Positions 8,960-14,455 of a DNA stretch of 14,455 nt are shown here, piece by piece. The notes below the pieces were generated by a model, which had not been told where the DNA came from, made no database searches, and was given only the letters and a program-made list of their open reading frames with translations. This DNA comes from CAIOHW01 sp046317855. GTDB taxonomy: Bacteria > Bdellovibrionota > UBA1018. Position 1 is the stretch's first letter, and every line of letters starts with the position of its first letter. The stretch lies in the NCBI GenBank assembly GCA_046317855.1, contig JBKCVM010000094.1:1-14455 (forward strand), given 5' to 3'. Made by a program: the position numbers and the translations under genes.

Positions 8960-9293
8960 ACGGGGTCCCAGCCTCAGAAACATCTGCCCGTCCTGCAAGG
9001 AGGGCCCGATTTTCAATGGGTTGATCATGAACCCGCAATGCCCTGGCTGCGGGATGCAGTTCTCTCGGGAGCCCGGGTACTTTCTAGGCGCCATGGTGCT
9101 GAGCTACTTTGCCAGCTCAGGGCTCGGAATCCTTTTGATGCTCGTCTTGTTTGCGGGATTCAAGTTCGACATTGTCGAGGCTGCCGTCTGGTCGGTTCTA
9201 GCTGTGCTGGTACTGACCCCGGTGCTCTATCGGACCTCCCGAATTATCTGGATCCACCTCGACCGGTCGGCTGATCCTGACCCCAAAAACTGA
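8952..9293 (+). CDS. DUF983 family membrane protein with zinc ribbon
   Basis: 113 residues from TTG at 8952, supported by TGAGG seven bases upstream (8940-8944). The N-terminal part has two CxxC pairs, NICPSCKEGPIF and NPQCPGCGMQF, forming a probable zinc ribbon, then REPGYFLGAMVLSYF, a hallmark of DUF983. Two membrane helices follow (about residues 45-70 and 76-94), and the tail has YRTSRIIWIHLDR, which also matches the family. The molecular role of DUF983 is not established; members are common near cytochrome oxidase genes in some proteobacteria, and ctaA lies about 1 kb away here, but not in the same unit. Confidence 0.88.
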   Translation: MNKRGPSLRNICPSCKEGPIFNGLIMNPQCPGCGMQFSREPGYFLGAMVLSYFASSGLGILLMLVLFAGFKFDIVEAAVWSVLAVLVLTPVLYRTSRIIWIHLDRSADPDPKN

Positions 9294-9309
9294 GCGGCTA
9301 CCGGCTTTG

Positions 9310-9339
9310 TGGGCAGATCTGAGCCCAATTTGAGATTTT
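9310..9339 (+). terminator. Weak terminator candidate after the DUF983 gene
   Basis: TGGGC (9310-9314) and GCCCA (9323-9327) form a 5-bp stem with an 8-base loop, followed by the T-rich ATTTGAGATTTT. It lies 16 bases after the stop codon. The stem is short and the T-tract is interrupted, so this is only a candidate. Nearby, GGCTACC at 9296 and GGTAGCC at 9368 could also pair over a longer range. Confidence 0.3.
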
Positions 9340-9475
9340 GATCCAAGTTCATGGTGGCTGGTAGCCAGCTCACAGAAAAGCCTTACAAATCACGTTAATA
9401 ATTAAACGCAAGTAGTTGATTTTGCTAAACAACATTTCTTGTGAAACACTTTTCAGATGGGGGAAAGGTCCGAAT

Positions 9476-9506
9476 CCTTGCCAAGCAGCAACACTCTTGG
9501 GTAAGG
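9476..9506 (+). promoter_or_regulatory. Hairpin covering the ribosome-binding site of the transglycosylase gene
   Basis: CCTTGCC plus AAG (9476-9485) pairs with CTT, a bulged G, and GGTAAGG (9496-9506). This gives a 10-bp stem with one G-U pair and a 10-base loop. The 3' arm contains the AAGG Shine-Dalgarno (9503-9506) for the ATG at 9515, so folding would hide it. It matches no riboswitch class I know. If the true start is 9557, the hairpin would only be part of the leader. Confidence 0.4.
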
Positions 9507-9514
9507 CGGCCTTC

Positions 9515-10315
9515 ATGGTTTGTATGGCACACAGTCTGCTCTCATCGAATCGCTCGATGCGCATTCCGCTTTCTTTTCATTTGAAGGGGCTCACCACTCT
9601 CGGCCTCATCACGTTGGCCCTTCAGCAGGTCGGACCAGGCTCCGTCCGCCCTTCTGGCATCATGACGCCCGCCTGGGACTACGGATCGAGCTCAGCTGAC
9701 CTTCCAGAACTAGACTCCAGCAACCCTTCTTTTTGGCGGACCCGAGGACACCAGCTGGACCTCAGTTACCCAGAGGTGGCAACTCTTTTGGATCGATACA
9801 TGCCGCGCAACCTGCAGCCGGCCCAAAAGCGGTCGATCGTGATCCGGACACTCACGGCTCAGATGCTCAAACTTTGCTCTGAGCTGGATCTGCAGCCTTC
9901 TTTCGTCCTAGCGGTGATTGAGCATGAAAGCGCCTTCAAACCCCGCGCTCTTTCACGTGCTGGTGCCGTAGGCCTCATGCAGCTCATGCCTACGACTGCT
10001 GCCGGCGTGGCCCGACGGATTGGCTATCGACGCTGGATAGATTTACGAAACCCAGTGACCAACATCACGCTTGGCATGCACTACCTGGCGGAACTCAAGG
10101 ATCAGTTCAAATCCTCTGAATCAACGCTTGCCGCCTACAACATGGGCCCAGCTCGCTGGGCGGAACTCCAGAAAAACCCCCACCGTATTCGGCCGGGCCA
10201 GACGCTTCGGTACGTCAACCTCATTCAGCGCACCCGAGAGCGCATGAAGATCGATGGCCGTGCTGCCTGGCACCCAGAGTACGCCGCACGACTGGGCGCA
10301 GGCGCTTGGCTCTGA
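9515..10315 (+). CDS. Lytic transglycosylase, SLT family
   Basis: 266 residues from ATG at 9515, chosen because AAGG lies eight bases upstream. An in-frame ATG at 9557 (MRIPLSFHLKGLTTLG) gives a tidier signal peptide but has no Shine-Dalgarno, and the frame is also open back to a TTG at 9416. The hydrophobic export segment is GLTTLGLITLALQ. The catalytic domain covers roughly the C-terminal 140 residues: SFVLAVIEHESAFKPRALS with the catalytic Glu in ES (residue 138 from 9515), then AGAVGLMQLMPTTAAG, ITLGMHYLAEL and STLAAYNMGPARW. These are the standard SLT motifs. Family reaction: non-hydrolytic cleavage of the MurNAc-GlcNAc bond, giving 1,6-anhydromuropeptides in the periplasm. It is a single-gene unit with a terminator at its stop. 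Confidence 0.87.
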   Translation: MVCMAHSLLSSNRSMRIPLSFHLKGLTTLGLITLALQQVGPGSVRPSGIMTPAWDYGSSSADLPELDSSNPSFWRTRGHQLDLSYPEVATLLDRYMPRNLQPAQKRSIVIRTLTAQMLKLCSELDLQPSFVLAVIEHESAFKPRALSRAGAVGLMQLMPTTAAGVARRIGYRRWIDLRNPVTNITLGMHYLAELKDQFKSSESTLAAYNMGPARWAELQKNPHRIRPGQTLRYVNLIQRTRERMKIDGRAAWHPEYAARLGAGAWL

Positions 10316-10337
10316 GGTGTTGGACACCTTTTACTTA
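10315..10337 (+). terminator. Rho-independent terminator at the transglycosylase stop
   Basis: A perfect 6-bp stem, AGGTGT (10315-10320) and ACACCT (10324-10329), with loop TGG, begins on the last base of the TGA stop. It is followed by TTTTACTT. Confidence 0.75.
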
Positions 10338-10349
10338 AGCGGTGCGTCA
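10327..10349. repeat. 23-base post-terminator repeat, copy 2
   Basis: CCTTTTACTTAAG, then CGG, then TGCGTCA. It matches 5808-5830 at 19 of 23 positions and likewise starts in the closing arm and T-tract of a terminator. This copy sits between convergent genes, so it cannot be a promoter for a downstream plus-strand gene. Confidence 0.55.
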
Positions 10350-10374
10350 AAAGCTTTTACGCCGGGGCACTGAC

Positions 10375-11301
10375 TCAGCCCGAGCGAGCTGAGCTCCAGC
10401 AAAGAACGAGCGAAATCCACAGACCGTTAGCCACGGCTAGATGCAGGATCTGAAGGGCAAGCGGCGCAGCCAGCAGCACATTTAGCCCCCCCACCCCAAC
10501 ATTAGCCACCATCAGGCCCAGAGCCCAAACCGCCGGAACCCCGCCTAATCCTGCCCGCCTCAGCCCCTGAAGCCACGGAAGCGTCAGAGCCACCCATCCC
10601 AGTGCTAAAAAGGGGTGCACGACCCGCAGTCGCTCTAAGAAATGAGCATCGCGAGCCCAATCCCGAGCCCAGCCCTCACCAAAGCTTGCGGGAGCAAAGA
10701 GCGTATCCCCGAGCGCAGTCCAGGCGCCTGCGGCCGCCAAAACCACAAACCCCCCGAGCACCCAGTTGCCCTGCACCAGGGCAGGCGCCCCAAATTCGCG
10801 CGCCTTACCGCCAGCGCCAGCGGCGCCCGCAAGCCCCACCGCGCCTTCCACCCTCACCACCTCACGGCAGAGCAGCGTCAGAGCCCCTAGTAAAAAGCAC
10901 GTGTTGGCTAAATGAAGCGCAATTGAAATGGCTCGGTCCAGCGACTGGTCGTGCTCAACAAGCCTGAGCAGCACCAGCGCCGCTCCGATTGCGGCTTCAA
11001 TCAAAATCCCCACTACCGAAAGCAGTGCCAGCCTACGAATACGCGCGTGGTCTTTAAAACGCCGCCGCGCCACCCAGCCCACCGCACAGACCATTAAGAG
11101 ACTCAAACCAGAACTTGCCCGGTGGATGAATTCGATCAGCGTCTGATTGCGCGAGATCACGGGGAGCATCTCACCGTTGCAAAGCGGCCAATGCGCACCA
11201 CATCCTGCGCCTGACCCCGTGGCGCGCACGAGCGCACCCCACAAAATCACCCCCACCACGAAAACCAGTGTCCCAACAGAAAACTTAGCCAGCTTGGACA
11301 T
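10375..11301 (-). CDS. ctaA: Heme A synthase (CtaA/COX15)
   Basis: 308 residues from the ATG at 11301; a further in-frame ATG at 11325 would add eight residues. The enzyme oxidises the C8 methyl of heme O to a formyl group, making heme A for aa3/caa3 cytochrome oxidases, in the cytoplasmic membrane. Eight hydrophobic segments are visible in two related halves. Candidate heme-ligand histidines (numbered from 11301) are H60 in EFIHRASSG, H130 in ALHLANTC, H229 in RVVHPFLALGW and H287 in LQILHLAVANG. The first outer loop has a cysteine pair, C34 and C41 (GCGAHWPLCNG), like the Bacillus-type enzyme. The region between the halves (residues ~150-175) is a glycine/alanine-rich linker. The start lies only 27 bases from the divergent GTG at 11329. 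Confidence 0.92.
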   Translation of the reverse strand: MSKLAKFSVGTLVFVVGVILWGALVRATGSGAGCGAHWPLCNGEMLPVISRNQTLIEFIHRASSGLSLLMVCAVGWVARRRFKDHARIRRLALLSVVGILIEAAIGAALVLLRLVEHDQSLDRAISIALHLANTCFLLGALTLLCREVVRVEGAVGLAGAAGAGGKAREFGAPALVQGNWVLGGFVVLAAAGAWTALGDTLFAPASFGEGWARDWARDAHFLERLRVVHPFLALGWVALTLPWLQGLRRAGLGGVPAVWALGLMVANVGVGGLNVLLAAPLALQILHLAVANGLWISLVLCWSSARSG

Positions 11302-11328
11302 GGCCCATCTATACGCTATGACCATGGG
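11294..11328. promoter_or_regulatory. Compact divergent promoter region, ctaA / Lon-domain gene
   Basis: Only 27 bases separate the two starts. On the minus strand TATAGA (11313-11308) sits six bases before the ctaA ATG, the spacing expected for a transcript starting at the ATG. On the plus strand TTGGAC (11294-11299) and TATGAC (11317-11322), 17 bases apart, lie six bases before the GTG. Neither start has a good Shine-Dalgarno. Leaderless transcripts are an inference. Confidence 0.35.
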
Positions 11329-11919
11329 GTGAGCCAGAATGACTCAGGCCAGCCCCTGACTGCAGCGATTTTTCCAATCGAAGGCGTCGTATTCTTTCCT
11401 TCACTCACCCTTCCGCTCAATATTTTTGAGCCCCGCTACCTCCTCATGATCAACGACTGCCTGGAAACAGGTCGCCCGCTTGCGGTGACCGATCTAGAGC
11501 CCGCTCCAGGAGTCGTTGCCGGCGTGGGCCAAGTTCAGCTTTTCGAGAAACGCAGCGACGGAACTCTCGTCATCCTCGTTCGAGGACTCCATCGCGCCAG
11601 AATTCTCCGAATTGAACAGCAAACCCCCTATTTCACCGGAATCCTCTCACCGCTTGAAGAGGCGACCACTGTGGCCGATGAGCACCGCTTTTTTTTGCAG
11701 CGCCTGAAATCCGGGATGTTGGAATGGGCGGATCAAGCTCTTGCGGACGCAGATTCACGGCAAGCCTTTATGCAGGGTCTCACTGAAGGCCCCGACGCCA
11801 CCCGGAGACTGATCGAGACCTATGCGCACTTCAAGATCAGTGACTGTGACGTCCGTCAGCAGCTTCTTGAAACCGACACTCTTGAATCTCGCCTGGAGTT
11901 GCTCAGGCGGTTGATCTAA
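11329..11919 (+). CDS. Lon N-terminal (substrate-binding) domain protein
   Basis: 196 residues from GTG at 11329. The protein consists of a Lon-type substrate-binding domain alone: AIFPIEGVVFFPSLTLPLNIFEPRYLLMINDCL is the classical opening, then AGVGQVQLFEKRSDGTLVILVRGLHRARI, then a helical C-terminal part. The AAA+ ATPase and serine-lysine protease domains of Lon are absent, so it is not a protease. Free-standing proteins of this kind are widespread and sometimes called LON peptidase substrate-binding domain proteins; their role is not well defined. The tRNA gene begins 32 bases after the stop in the same direction, with no terminator between, so read-through into the tRNA is possible. Confidence 0.9.
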   Translation: MSQNDSGQPLTAAIFPIEGVVFFPSLTLPLNIFEPRYLLMINDCLETGRPLAVTDLEPAPGVVAGVGQVQLFEKRSDGTLVILVRGLHRARILRIEQQTPYFTGILSPLEEATTVADEHRFFLQRLKSGMLEWADQALADADSRQAFMQGLTEGPDATRRLIETYAHFKISDCDVRQQLLETDTLESRLELLRRLI

Positions 11920-11951
11920 TGATAGTGGTCAGGCGTTTGGAATTGGTCTGC

Positions 11952-12028
11952 GCACCCATAGCTCAATTGGATAGAGCATCAGACTTCGGATCTGAGGGTT
12001 AGAGGTTCGAGTCCTCTTGGGTGCGCCA
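11952..12028 (+). tRNA. tRNA-Arg (anticodon UCG)
   Basis: A complete cloverleaf of 77 nt including encoded CCA. Acceptor GCACCCA (11952-11958) pairs with TGGGTGC (12018-12024). The anticodon stem TCAGA/TCTGA encloses loop CTTCGGA with anticodon TCG at 11986-11988. The T arm is AGAGG-TTCGAGT-CCTCT. The discriminator is G at 12025, followed by CCA at 12026-12028. It reads CGA and probably other CGN arginine codons. The insertion sequence begins 15 bases downstream. Confidence 0.97.
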
Positions 12029-12051
12029 TTCTTCGGTTCTTCGGGTTCTTC
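12029..12051. repeat. Tandem TTCTTCGG-like repeat between tRNA and IS
   Basis: Three imperfect units in a row (TTCTTCGG, TTCTTCGGG, TTCTTC). The third unit falls inside the left terminal repeat of the insertion sequence; the first two lie outside it and resemble its tip. Confidence 0.5.
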
Positions 12052-12067
12052 TCGGTTCGTAGTGGGT
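12043..12067 (+). repeat. ISL3 left terminal inverted repeat
   Basis: It starts GGGTTCTTCTCGGTT and ends GTGGGT. It pairs with 13345-13369 at 20 of 25 positions. Confidence 0.82.
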
Positions 12068-12083
12068 CTTGTCTAAAACATCA

Positions 12084-13265
12084 TCAAGAACAAGCCTGTA
12101 GAAGTTGGATGCGATAGTTCTCTGCATCCCTATACCCATAAGCCCTTCTTTTCAAAGCAGAAGCTTTGCAATTAAACCCCTCGAGGCGGGCATTGGTGAG
12201 GCGGGAGTAGAAATAATTGAGAATTTCGTCCCTCCATTTTAGCAGGGTTTTTCTCAGTGTTCGGATTTCGGGTAGAAGGCTCACACTCATATCATCCACG
12301 AGCTTCTTGTAGGCCTGATAGGACCGGCCGCCACCGCGCATTCGGTAAAAGGAATGGAGTCGCTCCTTCCATTCATAGAGCTCCTTCATTTCGGGATAAC
12401 GAGTGAGGAACCGTTCCAAAGCAAGACGCTCGCCGTAGCGAAGATTTTTGGAGCTCATCAGCAACAGCTTTTTGGCCCTCAGATCCGCGCGAGTTCCTGA
12501 GATTTCCTTTCGCTTTTTGAGCAGGGCGGGCGTGAGTAACCGCAGCACATGAAACTTATCGGCGACGATCTTGGCATTCGGAAAGAAGCTGCGAATATAA
12601 TTTCGGTAGGGATCACACATATCGATTGTGGCCCACTGGACATTTTCTCGGCCCGAAATGTGAACAGTGGCCGCCTCTAGTTCGGCCTGCGTTTTTCCGA
12701 TGACCGCTTCAAACATCCGTCCCTTGCCATGATCGACAATTGTCGTGACAAATTGCGTCCGCCTGAACTCTTTGTTTTTGCCATAGGCGTGCTCATCCAT
12801 TCCGATGGCTGTTGGCCAGGGGGCATTTTGCCGTTCGCGCAAATTAAGGCGTAATCGCTCGTAATAAGCCTCATAAATGAAGTGCGAGGAGACTTTAAAC
12901 TCCTGCCTGACCCGGCTTAAGTCAGTGTACTTCTCGCACGCCTCCATCACCGCCAATCTGAAACGCTGAGTGGTTCTGCGACCGGGGAGTACGCCGGGCA
13001 CAGGCTCGGTAAAAGGGCTCGGGCAGATCTCACACGAGAATCTGCGTTTGAGGATCTTAAGCGTTACGCCACGACCCCGGAGCGGTTCATCACGTACGGT
13101 GACCCAGCGGTGGTCGTACACGCTATCGGATTTCGTGGCGCAGCGAGGACAGACCTCGAATTCAGAGACCTTTTCACACAGCCATAGGCCATCAGTTCCA
13201 AACTTCAGAATTTTCAGTTCAGGAAGCAGGACAAAGCCTGCTACCTTGGACTCGGGCAGAGTCAT
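12084..13265 (-). CDS. ISL3-family transposase
   Basis: 393 residues from the ATG at 13265, with GAAAGG eight bases upstream; a TTG at 13298 would add 11 residues without a better ribosome-binding site. The N-terminus has the ISL3 zinc finger, C39xxC42 and C78xxC81, followed by a helix-turn-helix region (~105-135). The catalytic DDE set is visible: D157 in GMDEHAYGK, D215 in ATIDMCDPYRNYI, and E362 in LEGFNCKASALKRRAYGYRD. No frameshift or stop interrupts it, so it may be active. The enzyme would bind the terminal repeats and move the element by DNA cleavage and strand transfer. Its base composition looks more AT-rich than that of the neighbouring actC and DHS-like genes, as expected for acquired DNA. 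Confidence 0.95.
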   Translation of the reverse strand: MTLPESKVAGFVLLPELKILKFGTDGLWLCEKVSEFEVCPRCATKSDSVYDHRWVTVRDEPLRGRGVTLKILKRRFSCEICPSPFTEPVPGVLPGRRTTQRFRLAVMEACEKYTDLSRVRQEFKVSSHFIYEAYYERLRLNLRERQNAPWPTAIGMDEHAYGKNKEFRRTQFVTTIVDHGKGRMFEAVIGKTQAELEAATVHISGRENVQWATIDMCDPYRNYIRSFFPNAKIVADKFHVLRLLTPALLKKRKEISGTRADLRAKKLLLMSSKNLRYGERLALERFLTRYPEMKELYEWKERLHSFYRMRGGGRSYQAYKKLVDDMSVSLLPEIRTLRKTLLKWRDEILNYFYSRLTNARLEGFNCKASALKRRAYGYRDAENYRIQLLQACS

Positions 13266-13338
13266 GGGATTGCCTTTCGTTAGAGTTAGACTTCGCAATC
13301 CAATTCTAAACGAAGAAATTCCTGACTCTGCCTTTCAA

Positions 13339-14455
13339 CTATTCACCCACCATCAACCGTGAAGAGCCCTGCCCCACCCACGGCGGCTCCTTGCCGCGCA
13401 CTCCGGCAAGCCAAGAAATCTCCGAGAACTTTTCGGCATCATAGCCCGTAGCCAGGTAGACTGACGAAAAGCCCTGCTCCACAATCCTGCGACTCACGAC
13501 TTCACCTGCAACAGCCCCCCCGAGGTTCGAGTCAATGTAGATCGGAAGCGCCCGATCAAACCGATCGGCAAGGCTCAAAAACTCATCGGGAGAAAAAAAC
13601 GATCTGAGTCTCTTGGAATGGTCACGCGCCGAGGATTCCCAAAGGGCATGCACTAGCGGATCGTCATCAATCAGTACGGCATCCGCCTGCTCGAGCGGCC
13701 TGCGGATGCTGATCGGCACGAATCCCGCCATTCCTTTGGGGATCATCTTGACGCCCATGGCAACACAACGATCGCGAAGAGCCGGCTCTTCGTAGCGGCT
13801 TGTTACCAAAATGCTGCGTGACTCAAGCCCGAGCCTGCGCACGAGATCGAGACCCGTGACCTCAGAGCCGATGAGCTCGTAGTCGACCAGGAAAACAGTC
13901 CGGTCCAGCAGGCCTCCAGCCTGGCGCACCCAGCTCTCCAAATTGGCCGGCATCGAAAAGTGGCGGAGTTCCACTCCACTGCGATCGGCACGCAGGGACT
14001 CAAAACGGCCGTCCCAGATGTGGTGGATCGAAGCATCATCGTCGAGCACGACCACGGTGGATCCAGCCTCCACCACAAGCTCGCCCACGAACCACTGCGG
14101 GGCCGGAGCTGCCGGAAGCGAGATCACGACCTGCGTGCCCACGCCCTCCTTGGACTGGATTGAAACGCCTCCGCCCCAACCCTCGAGCGTGGTGCGGGCG
14201 TGGTAAAGGCCAAGGCCCGATCCGCCCGCCTTGCCGAAGGACTCTCCGCGCTGCATGAGCCGGGGGAGCACCTCGGCCGGCACCCCCTTGCCGTTGTCCT
14301 CAATGCGGACTTCGACCTGGTCCAGGGCGCGGGCCAGGATCACCTGCACATGGCCCACGTCGCTGATCGCCTCGACCGCGTTGTCGATGAGGTTGGAGAC
14401 CACGCGCTTCATCTCGATCGAGTCGATCTCTGCAAAAAGGCCGTAGCTCGAACGG
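13339..14455 (-). CDS. Hybrid histidine kinase, C-terminal part (HATPase + two receiver domains), 5'-partial
   Basis: The frame is open to the end of the window; the visible part begins RSSYGLFAEIDSIEMKRVVSN. The ATP-binding domain shows the N box NLIDNAVEAI, G1 box EDNGKGVP and G2 box GGSGLGLYHA. Receiver 1 (~nt 13700-14060) has the acidic triad VVLDDDAS, phosphoacceptor Asp in VFLVDYEL (codon 13882-13884), LVTSRYEE and a lysine in MIPKGM. Receiver 2 (~nt 13380-13690) has VLIDDDPLVHALW, Asp in IYIDSNLGG (codon 13531-13533), LATGYDAEKF and the terminal lysine motif GKEPPW. The sensor and phosphoacceptor histidine lie outside the window. The final residues GSSRLMVGE and the stop are encoded by the insertion-sequence terminal repeat, so the native C-terminus has been replaced; the receiver core is intact and the kinase may still work. 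Confidence 0.88.
   Translation of the reverse strand, partial: RSSYGLFAEIDSIEMKRVVSNLIDNAVEAISDVGHVQVILARALDQVEVRIEDNGKGVPAEVLPRLMQRGESFGKAGGSGLGLYHARTTLEGWGGGVSIQSKEGVGTQVVISLPAAPAPQWFVGELVVEAGSTVVVLDDDASIHHIWDGRFESLRADRSGVELRHFSMPANLESWVRQAGGLLDRTVFLVDYELIGSEVTGLDLVRRLGLESRSILVTSRYEEPALRDRCVAMGVKMIPKGMAGFVPISIRRPLEQADAVLIDDDPLVHALWESSARDHSKRLRSFFSPDEFLSLADRFDRALPIYIDSNLGGAVAGEVVSRRIVEQGFSSVYLATGYDAEKFSEISWLAGVRGKEPPWVGQGSSRLMVGE
13345..13369 (-). repeat. ISL3 right terminal inverted repeat
   Basis: Read on the minus strand it starts GGGCTCTTCACGGTT and ends GTGGGT. It lies within the 3' end of the histidine-kinase reading frame. Confidence 0.82.

Larger units (their letters stand above)
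12043..13369. mobile_element. ISL3-family insertion sequence, complete, 1327 bp
   Basis: The ends are defined by a 25-bp terminal inverted repeat, 12043-12067 and 13345-13369. It matches at 20 of 25 positions: both begin GGG, share TCTTC, CGGTT and end GTGGGT, with differences at positions 4, 10, 16, 17 and 19. Length and GG-TCTTC-type tips fit the ISL3 family. The single gene is an intact ISL3 transposase on the minus strand. The flanking eight bases, GGTTCTTC on the left and TGCCCCAC on the right, do not match, although ISL3 elements normally leave an 8-bp duplication. The element lies between tRNA-Arg and a histidine-kinase gene, and its right end is inside the kinase frame. Confidence 0.85.

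Noticed and set aside
9464..9485. Sequence resembling a tRNA T arm (AAGG-TCCGAAT-CCTT), as an attachment-site or tRNA remnant
   Set aside because: The nearly invariant T at the second loop position is C, the fifth stem pair fails, and no anticodon, D or acceptor arm can be built upstream.
9440..9515. Riboswitch in the transglycosylase leader (cyclic-di-GMP or cobalamin type)
   Set aside because: GGGGAAAGGTCCGAATCC recalls parts of known aptamers, but the conserved cores of both classes are missing. Only the simple hairpin was kept.
10349..10366. Second terminator (GCGT, AAAAGCTTTT, ACGC) for the ctaA side
   Set aside because: The symmetry is mostly an AAAAGCTTTT palindrome and no T-tract follows on the minus strand.
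12064..13303. Alternative IS ends based on a shared GTCTAA near 12071 and 13286
   Set aside because: Only six bases match, with poor surrounding alignment. The 25-bp repeat at 12043/13369 matches far better and fits the family tips.

Overview
The window looks like chromosomal DNA from a Gram-negative, aerobically respiring bacterium of moderately high GC. It contains an outer-membrane TonB-dependent receptor, several exported envelope proteins, two peptidoglycan-lyase-like proteins, a quinol-oxidoreductase membrane subunit of the ActC/NrfD type, and heme A synthase. The receptor type, the ActC protein, and a sensor kinase with two C-terminal receiver domains ending in a GKEPPW motif suggest a Bdellovibrionota or other delta-type lineage. 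That assignment is an inference from protein style; no marker gene in the window proves it.

Layout. 1-2132 (+): the 3' part of a TonB-dependent receptor. 2146-4334 (-): a compact three-gene unit reading leftwards, made of a small membrane protein, an exported SH3 plus lysozyme-fold protein, and an exported protein of unknown function, with a 24-bp gap and then an ATGA overlap. 4403-5758 (+): a stand-alone actC-like gene closed by a hairpin terminator. 5861-7158 (+): a small two-helix membrane protein and a deoxyhypusine-synthase-like protein. 7140-8372 (-): a GT87-type membrane glycosyltransferase whose 3' end overlaps the synthase gene. 8453-9293 (+): an exported protein of unknown function overlapping a DUF983 membrane protein. 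9515-10315 (+): a lytic transglycosylase with its own terminator. 10375-11301 (-): heme A synthase, divergent from 11329-11919 (+), a Lon-substrate-binding-domain protein. 11952-12028 (+): tRNA-Arg(UCG). 12043-13369: a complete ISL3-family insertion sequence. 13339-14455 (-): the C-terminal part of a hybrid histidine kinase.

Respiration is represented by actC and ctaA; heme A is the cofactor of aa3/caa3 oxidases, which can accept electrons downstream of an alternative complex III. The rest is a mix of envelope functions without an obvious single pathway. The best-supported unusual point is the insertion sequence. I place its ends by a 25-bp inverted repeat matching at 20 of 25 positions. The right end lies inside the kinase reading frame and supplies its last nine codons and stop. 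The flanks show no target duplication, so the kinase and the tRNA may have been brought together by a rearrangement. I found no CRISPR array, rRNA, prophage or recognised defence system. No gap between genes exceeds 300 bases.
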